Positions 17,422-24,963 of a stretch of DNA of 64,000 nucleotides are shown here, one piece after another. A program made the translations under genes and the position numbers. This DNA is from Synechococcus sp. JA-3-3Ab (GTDB lineage Bacteria; Cyanobacteriota; Cyanobacteriia; Thermostichales; Thermostichaceae). The notes beneath the pieces are model-generated. The model saw nothing but the letters and a program-made list of their open reading frames with translations. It had not been told where the DNA came from and did not search any database. The first letter of the stretch is position 1. Each line of letters opens with the position of its first letter. The DNA is taken from positions 1,422,501-1,486,500 of the forward strand of contig NC_007775.1 of the NCBI RefSeq assembly GCF_000013205.1, given 5' to 3'.

Positions 17422-19164
17422 ATGGCTTCCCACAACTCAAAATCCCGCTTTCGTCACCCGATAGCTCCCTTGGTTTTGGCTTCCTCCCTCGTAGGAGGAG
17501 TGGCTGCTTGTTCCCTTACTTCGGATCCTCCGGCTGTTACTCAGGTTCCCCCGACAATTTCAGCTCAGGCGCCAGAAACAGCAGTGCAGGGCTCTGAGAG
17601 CATTGCTTTCTACTACGACGGGGTAAAGACCTCAGTCACCATCAAGGATGCGGCAGTCCTTTTTGCCGCCTGCACCCTCAACACCAACGACTCCGGGAAG
17701 ATTGTTAACTTTGTCAATAACACGCTCAAGGTGGGGCCGATTACGGCTGCCGACGTGACGGGGTTGGGTGATCCGCTCAAGCCCTCTGTTTCCGACTTTA
17801 CTGCCGACGGGGTGGTGGACTGCAAGGATGCGGCGGTTTTGTTTGCGGCAATTTCAACAGGTCTTCCGCCGACGGCCAGTAAGATCAATTCCTTCCTTGC
17901 CACCACCCTGAAGCTCAGCGGTGTCAGCGTCACGCAGCCGAACTTAGATACCTTCTTCAGCGGGCCCACTCCCACGCCGACTCCGACACCCACGCCGACC
18001 CCGACGCCGACTCCGACTCCGACACCAACGCCGACACCCACCCCCACGCCGACACCCACCCCCACGCCGACCCCGACACCGACACCCACGCCAACGCCGA
18101 CACCTGCTCAGTTCTATGTGCATCCAACCAGAGGCGATGATAATAACCTAGGTACCTCACGTCTCGAGCCGTTCAAAACTGTGGAGCGCGCGCTGGAATC
18201 CACTGAAGTTCAGACCGCAGCCAGTCTTGGCGGCGGGACAAATGTGATTGTAAGGATCATTGCCGACGGAACGGAGGAGGTTAGTAGCACCAACATCGAG
18301 AGTCTGACTTTGACAGCTGGATCCGTCACGGTGCTTCCTGACAGCGACGTTAATTTCACACTCAAGCTGATGAACGGTAAGCTTTTAACTCTCAACAAAG
18401 GCTACAGGCTTCAAGGGTTCAAGATTGAGAGCGGGGATCCCGGTGGTACTAATACAAGAGCCGCCGCCATCACGCTCGCTGCTGCGGGAACGCCCCTGAA
18501 AGACATGCTCATTGATTGTACAGGTCTTGGCACTGCTGGTACTGCTACTGCTGGCGTAGGGTCTGGCGACAGATGTATCGAAGTAACTGCTTCTTCTGCC
18601 ACCGTCACCCTCGACAATGTGGATGTTTTGATTAAAGGCGACAAAGACTACACTGCTGGGATCCGCCACGTGGGGACTAGCACAATCCTCAGAGTAATCA
18701 ATGGCAGCTCGGTTGTGGCTACTGGGCAAGGGTCGTCGGGGAACCAGGGTGTCGTGGGCATTTTGGAGAATTCAGATCTCGGATCTGTAGAGATTGAAGG
18801 CCCGAACACAGAGGTCAACTTGAGCGCGATCCGACCTGTTGCAAGTGGTGCTCGCAACGTTGCTATCCTCCTAAGAGGTAATTCATTCCGTACAAGAAAA
18901 GTGATAAACTCCGAGATTAAGGTAAACGAGGCAAATCCAGGTCAAATTGGCGTTTGCGTTGGTAGTACTATTAACGTAACAGTGCAAGGCAGCACCTTTA
19001 CCAATTCTTCTCCGGGAAGAAACAGCATCGCTATCTGTCAACGAACAACTGGAAGTGTGAGTCCTGATCCCCTTTCTTCGGGCAACAGGTTCAACAACTT
19101 CTCCACGTCCCCGGATAAAAGGTTTGTAACTTTCCCCGACTGCTCTTGCCCCTCCTCCTCCTAA
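17422..19164 (+). CDS. Lipoprotein: dockerin-like repeats, long PT linker, DUF1565 beta-helix
   Basis: A 580-aa paralogue of the protein at 12708. Lipobox VAAC; dockerin-like repeats YYDGVKTSVTIKDAAVLFA and DFTADGVVDCKDAAVLFA at about residues 55-165; then a long Pro-Thr linker (about residues 182-229); then a DUF1565 beta-helix beginning FYVHPTRGDDNNLGTS. The two Ig-like repeats of the paralogue are absent. The second Ca-type loop has lost one expected side chain (TADG instead of NGNG). GGAG lies 8 bp before the ATG. A terminator follows. The function is unknown. Confidence 0.75.
   Translation: MASHNSKSRFRHPIAPLVLASSLVGGVAACSLTSDPPAVTQVPPTISAQAPETAVQGSESIAFYYDGVKTSVTIKDAAVLFAACTLNTNDSGKIVNFVNNTLKVGPITAADVTGLGDPLKPSVSDFTADGVVDCKDAAVLFAAISTGLPPTASKINSFLATTLKLSGVSVTQPNLDTFFSGPTPTPTPTPTPTPTPTPTPTPTPTPTPTPTPTPTPTPTPTPTPTPTPAQFYVHPTRGDDNNLGTSRLEPFKTVERALESTEVQTAASLGGGTNVIVRIIADGTEEVSSTNIESLTLTAGSVTVLPDSDVNFTLKLMNGKLLTLNKGYRLQGFKIESGDPGGTNTRAAAITLAAAGTPLKDMLIDCTGLGTAGTATAGVGSGDRCIEVTASSATVTLDNVDVLIKGDKDYTAGIRHVGTSTILRVINGSSVVATGQGSSGNQGVVGILENSDLGSVEIEGPNTEVNLSAIRPVASGARNVAILLRGNSFRTRKVINSEIKVNEANPGQIGVCVGSTINVTVQGSTFTNSSPGRNSIAICQRTTGSVSPDPLSSGNRFNNFSTSPDKRFVTFPDCSCPSSS
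17966..18107. repeat. Pro-Thr-encoding low-complexity repeat
   Basis: CC(N)AC(N) hexamer repeats encoding about 24 Pro-Thr pairs between the dockerin-like and beta-helix domains. Confidence 0.85.
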
Positions 19165-19187
19165 CCTTTTCCAGCCCTTTCTCTGGC

Positions 19188-19211
19188 AGGCCCCTGGCGG
19201 GGCCTTTTTTT
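19188..19211 (+). terminator. Rho-independent terminator
   Basis: AGGCCCC-TGGC-GGGGCCT hairpin running directly into a T tract, 24 bp after the lipoprotein stop. Confidence 0.85.
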
Positions 19212-19305
19212 GTTGCAGCTCCACAACGGGTCGGGCTATCCCTGGGCATTTTGCCAAGGACGAGTTGGGGTAGCGGAGGGCCACCACGCCAAGTCTGGAA
19301 GGCTA

Positions 19306-20766
19306 TCAGGGAAGAGGATGGATCTCGCCCCCAATTGGGCCAAAAACCGCATCGTTCCCCAGGAAAAGCCCCTCTCCTGGTCGGATGCGTCCCTCTGGCG
19401 GCAGGGCATAGGGATCCGCAGCAGACAGGTTGACGCCCGTGAACCCCAAGTCTTGCATGGCTGCAGCCGTAATACGACTAAGAGCAGGGCGTGCAGGTGG
19501 CGGTGGCAGCACCGGCGTCATCAGCTCCAACCCTAGGGTTCGCCGCCAGTGACTTTCGGGAGGTGGCTCAACCTCCACCGGCACATTCCCAGATCCGCCC
19601 AGGCTGTTGTACTCAGCCGTGGCCTGCCGGCCGGCAAAGCGCGGGTTGGTGGTGCCGCTGTTGAGGAGAAGAGGACGCCAGTTGGGGACGGTGCCAAACC
19701 CCAGAGCATGGCCCAGCTCGTGCAGGACAACGTCAAAGAGGGATCTCTGCTCCTCTAGCCGATTCAAATCCGCTGGGTCGATCCCCATCCTGGCATAGGG
19801 GATGATGTCGATCCCAGGCCGAAGAGGGCCGCAGGGGCCTGCCTGAGCCAGAACTCTACTCGGGCCATCGCTATCGGGGCCGGAGAGAAGCCGAGCGCCA
19901 GTTACCTGAACCAAGAGGTCATCCACAGGCCGGTTGACCAGAGGAGTCGGGGGGAAGCCAGCTCCGCAGAAGCCAGCCTGCAGAGTTAGGGTGACGTCGG
20001 GCAAGTCGCCGGTGATGATCTGTTCCCACCGCCGGGCTGCCCGAAGCACAACCTCTCGCTGGGAGGGGCTGAGGCTGTTGTCGATAAACTCAATCTCGAT
20101 GTTAAACCCACCAGGAGACGGAGATGGCGAGGGGGTTGGCGTTGGTGGAGGAGGTGAGGGCGTTGGCGTTGGTGGAACTGGCAAGGGGGTTGGTGTCGAT
20201 GGATCTTCCGGTGGGGGGGGTGGTGTCGGCGAAGGGGAGGCCGTTGGAGGACTTGTGGGGGGAACAAATCCTGGCCCTGGCAGTCTGGCTGCCTGTTCAG
20301 GCGTCAGGTTGAGGGGAGGTTGCAGCCGCAAAACGGTGTTGACGAAGGTGTTGATGCGGTTGGCGTCGCGGGTCTGCAAAGTGGCAATGGCAAACAAAAT
20401 AGCCGCATCCCGAATGGTGCCTGGCGTGCCGTCTCCATCAAAGTCAGAAATGGCCACAGGGTTGGGGTTGGCGGTGGTCACCTCGGCCAAAGTGAGGGGG
20501 GGCTGTAGCCTCAAGACGTTGTTGACAAAGCTAACAATCTGGCTGGGCTGGGTGATCCCGCTGGCAATGGCAAAGGCAATGGCGGCATCGCGGATGGTTA
20601 CCGATTGCGGGTTGCCGTCGTAGTAGGCAGCAACGCCTCCTTCTGGGGCGGGCGATGAAGTCTCTGGGCGACTGAGGAGGCTGGGCCCGCTAGCTAGCCC
20701 ACAAGCAGCCAGAATTCCAAGGAGAAAAGTTGCCATTAACCAAAACAGCCGCTTGCGGGGGCTCAT
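19306..20766 (-). CDS. Leishmanolysin-like (M8-type) metalloprotease lipoprotein with dockerin-like repeats
   Basis: A 486-aa predicted lipoprotein (lipobox LAAC). Residues about 45-155 contain two dockerin-like repeats related to those at 12708 and 17422: YYDGNPQSVTIRDAAIAFA and DFDGDGTPGTIRDAAILFA. A Pro/Ser/Thr-rich linker covers about residues 165-215. The C-terminal half is a zinc protease: HELGHALGFG gives H349, E350 and H353, H406 in ESHW is the likely third ligand, and LMTP at about 415 resembles the Met-turn, the spacing seen in leishmanolysin relatives. It is divergent from the methyltransferase gene with 158 bp between. It may process surface proteins (inference). Confidence 0.8.
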   Translation of the reverse strand: MSPRKRLFWLMATFLLGILAACGLASGPSLLSRPETSSPAPEGGVAAYYDGNPQSVTIRDAAIAFAIASGITQPSQIVSFVNNVLRLQPPLTLAEVTTANPNPVAISDFDGDGTPGTIRDAAILFAIATLQTRDANRINTFVNTVLRLQPPLNLTPEQAARLPGPGFVPPTSPPTASPSPTPPPPPEDPSTPTPLPVPPTPTPSPPPPTPTPSPSPSPGGFNIEIEFIDNSLSPSQREVVLRAARRWEQIITGDLPDVTLTLQAGFCGAGFPPTPLVNRPVDDLLVQVTGARLLSGPDSDGPSRVLAQAGPCGPLRPGIDIIPYARMGIDPADLNRLEEQRSLFDVVLHELGHALGFGTVPNWRPLLLNSGTTNPRFAGRQATAEYNSLGGSGNVPVEVEPPPESHWRRTLGLELMTPVLPPPPARPALSRITAAAMQDLGFTGVNLSAADPYALPPEGRIRPGEGLFLGNDAVFGPIGGEIHPLP

Positions 20767-20924
20767 CGAAGGATCCCTCTTCCGCCTTCCTGGCTAGTTA
20801 CAAAACACCCCACCACTATACCATCCTCAGGCTTTTCTGGATTTGCCTCAGTCTTTTGCTTGCTGTGCAGTACGATAGGGTACGTGCTAAGAGTGTTGGG
20901 ATACCTAAAAGCAGGGAGATCACC

Positions 20925-22193
20925 ATGGCAAAGACCGCTGTGTCTAACCCCGTCCAGGCGCAGTTTGACGAGTTTCCCTACCCAAATGTGCCAATTGAGC
21001 AGACGGTTACCGACAACTTTGCTTTGTTTGCCAACAGCATCACGACGGCCAGGTACCTAAGGGATCGCAAGGTGGTATCCCCGGAAGGCAAGGTGATCCT
21101 CAATGCCGGCTGCGGCTCCGGTTGGGAAACCTTAGTTGTGGCAACAGCCAACCCCGGCGCCCGCTATGTGGGAGTAGATATTTCCCCAGAGTCTATCAAG
21201 ACAGCGGAGCAGCGTTTCAAGTTCCACAAGATCGAGAACGCCCGCTTTTACGTTATGGACATTACCGACATGAGCGCGCTGGGGGAGGAGTTTGATTTTA
21301 TTGCCTGCAACGACGTTCTCTACCTCCTGGACGACCCAGTTGCCGGTTTGAAAGGCATGCGGCAGGTGCTCAAGCCCGATGGGATCATCCGCACCAATGT
21401 TCACAGCCTTTACCAGCGTCAGTTTATCTTCAACATGCAGGAGGCCATGGAGCTGCTGGGGGTGATGGATGAGCCGGCAGCTAAAGCGGTGCCCCTGCTG
21501 CGGGAGGTGATGGAAGCGCTCACCGACGCCAGCTTTGTCAAAAGCCACTGGCAAGGAGATGCCATCAAAACCACAGCGGGTATCCTGGCCAATTTCCTGC
21601 TGCGCAGCGACAAGGGCTTTACGGTGCCCCAAGTGTTTGAGATGTTGAGGCAGGCCGGTCTTGAGTTTATCAGCATGGTGAATTGGCAGCAGTGGAAGCT
21701 GGAGAGGGTCTTGACTAAGCCAGTGCCCTACTCGATGCGGCAACTCAATAAGTTAAGCGAGGAGCAAAAACTTCACTTCATCGAGCTGATTTTCCCCAAC
21801 ATGACCCGCTTGATTGATTTTTGGTGCGGGCACCCCGGCATTCCCAAGCCCGAGCCGTTTACAAACGACGAATGGTGGAACGGCACCGTACAAGCCCACC
21901 CCCTTTTGGTGAGGTTGGATGCCAAGCAGGCTTTTCTCAACGCCATTCGCGACAACGGCCCTGTCAACATCAACGGCTGGCCGGGAGCTGAGGGGAACAT
22001 TACCATCGATCCTTTCTCGGTGCGCTGGCTGGTGGATGTCTTCGGCCCTTTGCCGGTGCCGGTGCAATCGCTGGTTCACAAAACCATGGAGATCATGGAC
22101 TGGACCCAGGAAGAAGCGTTTAGTCAAGTGTTGGCCAACCTGAAGTTTTTGGAAGAACGCCTGGTCATTCTGCTGGATTCCCCACTTCGCTAG
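20925..22193 (+). CDS. Class I SAM-dependent methyltransferase
   Basis: A 422-aa cytosolic protein. Motif I is VILNAGCGSGWETL at about residues 55-68, followed by ARYVGVDISPESI (acidic SAM-ribose residue), NARFYVMDITD and FDFIACNDVLYLLDDP. About 240 C-terminal residues form an additional conserved domain without a recognised name. The substrate is unknown. GCAGGGAG precedes the ATG at 20925; in-frame codons further upstream are probably untranslated. A terminator follows at 22221. Confidence 0.85.
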   Translation: MAKTAVSNPVQAQFDEFPYPNVPIEQTVTDNFALFANSITTARYLRDRKVVSPEGKVILNAGCGSGWETLVVATANPGARYVGVDISPESIKTAEQRFKFHKIENARFYVMDITDMSALGEEFDFIACNDVLYLLDDPVAGLKGMRQVLKPDGIIRTNVHSLYQRQFIFNMQEAMELLGVMDEPAAKAVPLLREVMEALTDASFVKSHWQGDAIKTTAGILANFLLRSDKGFTVPQVFEMLRQAGLEFISMVNWQQWKLERVLTKPVPYSMRQLNKLSEEQKLHFIELIFPNMTRLIDFWCGHPGIPKPEPFTNDEWWNGTVQAHPLLVRLDAKQAFLNAIRDNGPVNINGWPGAEGNITIDPFSVRWLVDVFGPLPVPVQSLVHKTMEIMDWTQEEAFSQVLANLKFLEERLVILLDSPLR

Positions 22194-22220
22194 GCAAGTG
22201 CAAAGCCAGGACTTACGAAA

Positions 22221-22250
22221 GCCCCCCTGATTCATACATGGGGGCCTTTT
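22221..22250 (+). terminator. Rho-independent terminator
   Basis: GCCCCC...GGGGGC hairpin with a 12-13-base loop followed by CTTTTT, 28 bp after the methyltransferase stop. Confidence 0.75.
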
Positions 22251-22300
22251 TGGTTGACATACCCCCCGCCCTAAAGGACGGGGATTCTTTCTCAGCCAGC
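22251..22300 (-). mobile_element. Right end of an IS200/IS605-type element
   Basis: On the minus strand the sequence contains CCCCGTCCTTTAGGGCGGGG, the subterminal hairpin typical of IS200/IS605-IS1341 right ends, followed by GTATGTCAACC. The matching tnpB 5' part is at 24417-24875, and the element has been invaded by IS607-type sequences. Confidence 0.6.
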
Positions 22301-22307
22301 AGAATTG

Positions 22308-22613
22308 CTGATACATTTACGCTGAACACTGCTGAACATCACTGTTCAACTATGCAGCGATAGCATTCTGTTTGTTTCCATTCGCGTTAGCGGGACGGAG
22401 TCCAAACAGAATGGCGGTATCCCGCAAAGCTTTGAGTAGAATACCCAAAGCGCAGTTTCCGTGTCGTCTTACTACCAATTTTCTGCTTTGCTTTGGCTAC
22501 CATGTTGGCAGACTCGAAAGTAAACAGAAAGATCAACTGGTAGTAATCCGTACTGAGCATATTATACATTATTTTCAGTATAGTTGAGCTTATTATTGAC
22601 TAGAGTCATGCTC
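22308..22613 (-). mobile_element. 306-bp non-autonomous IS607 derivative
   Basis: Both termini match the full element next to it: right end CTGATACATTTACGCTGAAC and left end TGACTAGAGTCATGCTC. Between them is an internally deleted, diverged tnpB whose minus-strand frame still reads LIFLFTFESANMVAKA and later FAGYRHS. tnpA is absent. It could be moved only by TnpA from another copy. It also carries a 24-bp dispersed repeat. Confidence 0.75.
22380..22403 (-). repeat. 24-bp dispersed repeat (copy b)
   Basis: ATTCGCGTTAGCGGGACGGA followed by GTCC, in the same orientation relative to tnpB as copy a. Confidence 0.8.
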
Positions 22614-22668
22614 TCTTCCCCCTCTTCTTCCGGCAGCGTATCCCCCACCTTGTAGCAAGCTGATACAT

Positions 22669-23802
22669 TTACGCTGAACACTGCTGAGCATTACTGCTCA
22701 ACGGTGCAGCGATAGCATTCTGCCCATTACTGAACAGAAAGGCGGTATCCCGCAAAGCCCTGAGCATGACACCCAGGGCGCCTTGCCAGTCCCGTGGTAG
22801 CTTGCGTCCGCATCTTGGGCAGACAAACACCTTCGCGCCACCTAACTTGGTGTGGATGTGCCCGCACTTGGTACAGGTTTTGCTGGTGTACCCTTCCGAT
22901 ACTTCCACGACGACCACGTTTTTCTTCTTGGCTTGAAACTTCAGGAACTGCTTGAACCGATAGTGCGCCCAGGTGAGCATCGCCCTTGCTGTCTTGCTAC
23001 CAAACTTCCTCCCTGCCTTGGCAACCATCTTGGCTGACTCGAAAGTGGGGAGGAATATCAATCGGTAGTTATCCGTTAGGAACGCCGCTACCTTGCGATG
23101 GCACTCGTCCACCAAGTTCCTGATTCTCTCCCGCAGACGAAACGCCGCTTGCCGCATTCGCCTACGCTTGAGTCTCGGCGCTTTACTCAGCCTAGATTGC
23201 AGATCGTCTAGGTGGTAGCACAGCCGAACGATCCTGCCAAAGTCTCCCTTGGCGATATCTACAAAGCCCGCCCCATCAAACCCTGTAAGGAAGCTTCTTA
23301 CTCCAGGATCAAGTGCGATCACCCCCTTTGCTAACGAACACTGCTCGTTCACGGGCTCAGGAAAGATGGCATACCATCTGTCTTTCACCCGCATTAGCTC
23401 AGTTCCACGTGCCCATTCTCTGGGCATCTCCTCGGATGCACGGAACGCCAAACCTCGGGTGAGTTTCGGATACCACGTCCCATTGCGAAAGTTGCCGGCG
23501 TTGAATTGCAGCGTATGCGACCTGTCCCGCACACTGCGAAATCTCGCGTCTTTGCTTCGGCGGAACGCCAACCACGCCTCGACGACCGCGTTCTGCTTGA
23601 TGTGGCAAGGGACGTCCTTCACCCACTCGGGTAGGTCGGAGCGCAGGATGATGTCCCGCAACTTTCTGGCCGTTTTTGGGGCACCATGCTGACGCTGATA
23701 GGCAATCGCTTGGTTGTAGCAGTACCGGCACGCCGCTTGCCACCGCTTCCAAACTTTAGCCAGCGCTGGCTCCGGATAAATCCGTATCTTTCTCGATTGC
23801 AG
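22669..23802 (-). CDS. tnpB: IS607-type TnpB, RNA-guided nuclease
   Basis: About 377 aa from a possible CTG start at 23802. The RuvC-like catalytic residues appear intact: Asp in VIALDPGVRSF, Glu in VVVVEVSEGY and Asp in PRDWQGALG. The zinc ribbon is CTKCGHIHTKLGG...CPRCG. TnpB proteins cleave DNA using an RNA transcribed from the element's right end. No ATG, GTG or TTG lies near the family N-terminus (RKIRIYPEP); the frame stays open through tnpA to an ATG at 24258, so coupling, a rare start or an N-terminal extension must be considered. It overlaps the 3' end of tnpA. Confidence 0.8.
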   Translation of the reverse strand: MQSRKIRIYPEPALAKVWKRWQAACRYCYNQAIAYQRQHGAPKTARKLRDIILRSDLPEWVKDVPCHIKQNAVVEAWLAFRRSKDARFRSVRDRSHTLQFNAGNFRNGTWYPKLTRGLAFRASEEMPREWARGTELMRVKDRWYAIFPEPVNEQCSLAKGVIALDPGVRSFLTGFDGAGFVDIAKGDFGRIVRLCYHLDDLQSRLSKAPRLKRRRMRQAAFRLRERIRNLVDECHRKVAAFLTDNYRLIFLPTFESAKMVAKAGRKFGSKTARAMLTWAHYRFKQFLKFQAKKKNVVVVEVSEGYTSKTCTKCGHIHTKLGGAKVFVCPRCGRKLPRDWQGALGVMLRALRDTAFLFSNGQNAIAAPLSSNAQQCSA

Positions 23803-24349
23803 CCCGGTATTTTCTGAGTCCGTAGAGCCGACTGCTGAAGCAGTGCAGGATGGTGAGGATATCCTCAACCAGTTCCTGCTGGGGAGAGAGGTGATCGTCA
23901 TCGAGAACCAAGATTTCGCACCCGTATTGACGGCAGTACCACTCAACGAACTCAAATCCAAACCGGCAGAGTCGATCCCGGTGAGCGACCACAATTGTTC
24001 CGACATCTCCCGCACGGACTCGTTCCAATAAGGCAAGGAACTTTGGTCTTTTGAAGTCGAGACCGCCGCCAACCTCTCCGACCACTTCGGCTCCAGGATA
24101 GAGGTTAACCAGTCTTGCAATCTGTCTCTCCAAGTCTGACTTTTGCCCTCGACTGCTGACTCGGGCGTACAAAACGACTCGTTTGTCCTTCTTGGGCGCT
24201 CTGATGTAGCTGTCGAGGTCATACCTTCTCGCCCTACCGGATGGTGTACGTGTTGCATGGATCCAGCCCTTCTGTTCCCATCGCCTCAAGGTGTGGAGAC
24301 ATACCCCAAAATAATCCGCCGCTTCTCTCGGTTTTACATATCTAGCCAT
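23756..24349 (-). CDS. tnpA: IS607-type TnpA, MerR-like/serine recombinase
   Basis: A 197-aa transposase. The N-terminus is a MerR-type helix-turn-helix (YVKPREAADYFGVCLHTLRR), then the resolvase domain begins KRVVLYARVSSRGQKSDLE with the nucleophilic Ser in VSS, and continues with IVVAHRDRLCRFGFEFVEW. The length and order are those of IS607 TnpA. Compared with the copy at 57254 it lacks an 8-residue insertion after DLDSYI and is otherwise nearly identical. Confidence 0.9.
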   Translation of the reverse strand: MARYVKPREAADYFGVCLHTLRRWEQKGWIHATRTPSGRARRYDLDSYIRAPKKDKRVVLYARVSSRGQKSDLERQIARLVNLYPGAEVVGEVGGGLDFKRPKFLALLERVRAGDVGTIVVAHRDRLCRFGFEFVEWYCRQYGCEILVLDDDHLSPQQELVEDILTILHCFSSRLYGLRKYRAAIEKDTDLSGASAG

Positions 24350-24416
24350 GCTAAGCAGCCATACTGAACATACTGTACATTATTTTCAGTATAGTCCAGC
24401 GTATCATTGACTAGAG

Positions 24417-24875
24417 TCATGCTCTCAACTCATACTGCTGGCCATCCCAGCCCATCTCTACCCAAACAGGTGTGTCCCAAGCCCAGTTAATCATCAGAGG
24501 CTCATTGCCTTTCCCGTTCGACAATCGCAGCTTTCCATTGACGACTTGGATGGCTGAAGACTTCCATTGAACTTTGGAATAGTACCGACGCCGTCGAGGT
24601 GGACGGGCGTTGGGGTCGGTTTGGCGGCGTTCTCGCCAGGACTTCAAAGAGGCAAAGAAGCTTTGCACTACCGCGTCTGCACTGTGAGCATGAAGTGTAT
24701 TCTCAGGGTCGTTGGGAAACCACCGCATTAGCGTGGAAGGTTTCAACCACAGTCCCTTCTTGCGGACAACCCGCCAAAAGTGAACGAGCACCTTTGAGTA
24801 CAGCTCGCCTGCTGCCCTGCTCAACAGCTGCAGTTGCTCTGAGACGCCTAGCTTGAGCTTGCGGACAAGGTACAT
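24417..24875 (-). pseudogene. 5' part of an IS200/IS605-family tnpB, truncated by IS607 insertion
   Basis: The 152-residue frame matches the N-terminal region of cyanobacterial IS1341-type TnpB (RKLKLGVSEQLQLLSRAAG, HAHSADAVVQSFFASLKSW, VWVEMGWDGQQYEL). It ends at a TGA supplied by the left end of the IS607 element. The catalytic C-terminal two-thirds is missing; only the right-end hairpin survives at 22251-22300. It is not functional. Confidence 0.75.
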
Positions 24876-24906
24876 GCAAAGTTGCCTTTTCTGTCGAATA
24901 GCATCT

Positions 24907-24940
24907 TACAAAAGCCGCCCTAGAAGGGCGGGGCTTGTAA
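24907..24940. mobile_element. Left-end hairpin of the IS200/IS605-type element
   Basis: TTACAA...CCGCCCT-AGA-AGGGCGG...TTGTAA forms a long hairpin upstream of the truncated tnpB, typical of IS200/IS605 ends. On the minus strand it is followed by TTTTG, so it may also stop transcription from the ABC ATPase gene. Confidence 0.55.
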
Positions 24941-24963
24941 CCCAGTTTTTTTGGTCATCGTTT

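Larger units (their letters stand above)
22660..24424 (-). mobile_element. IS607-type insertion sequence, copy 1 (1765 bp)
   Basis: The element has a serine recombinase gene (tnpA) overlapping tnpB. The right end is CTGATACATTTACGC; the left end is TGACTAGAGTCATGCTC next to short CAGTAT-type repeats that may be TnpA sites. The termini were set by comparison with the copy at 56110-57946. There are no terminal inverted repeats or target duplications, as expected for IS607. It interrupts an IS200/IS605-type tnpB. Confidence 0.85.
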
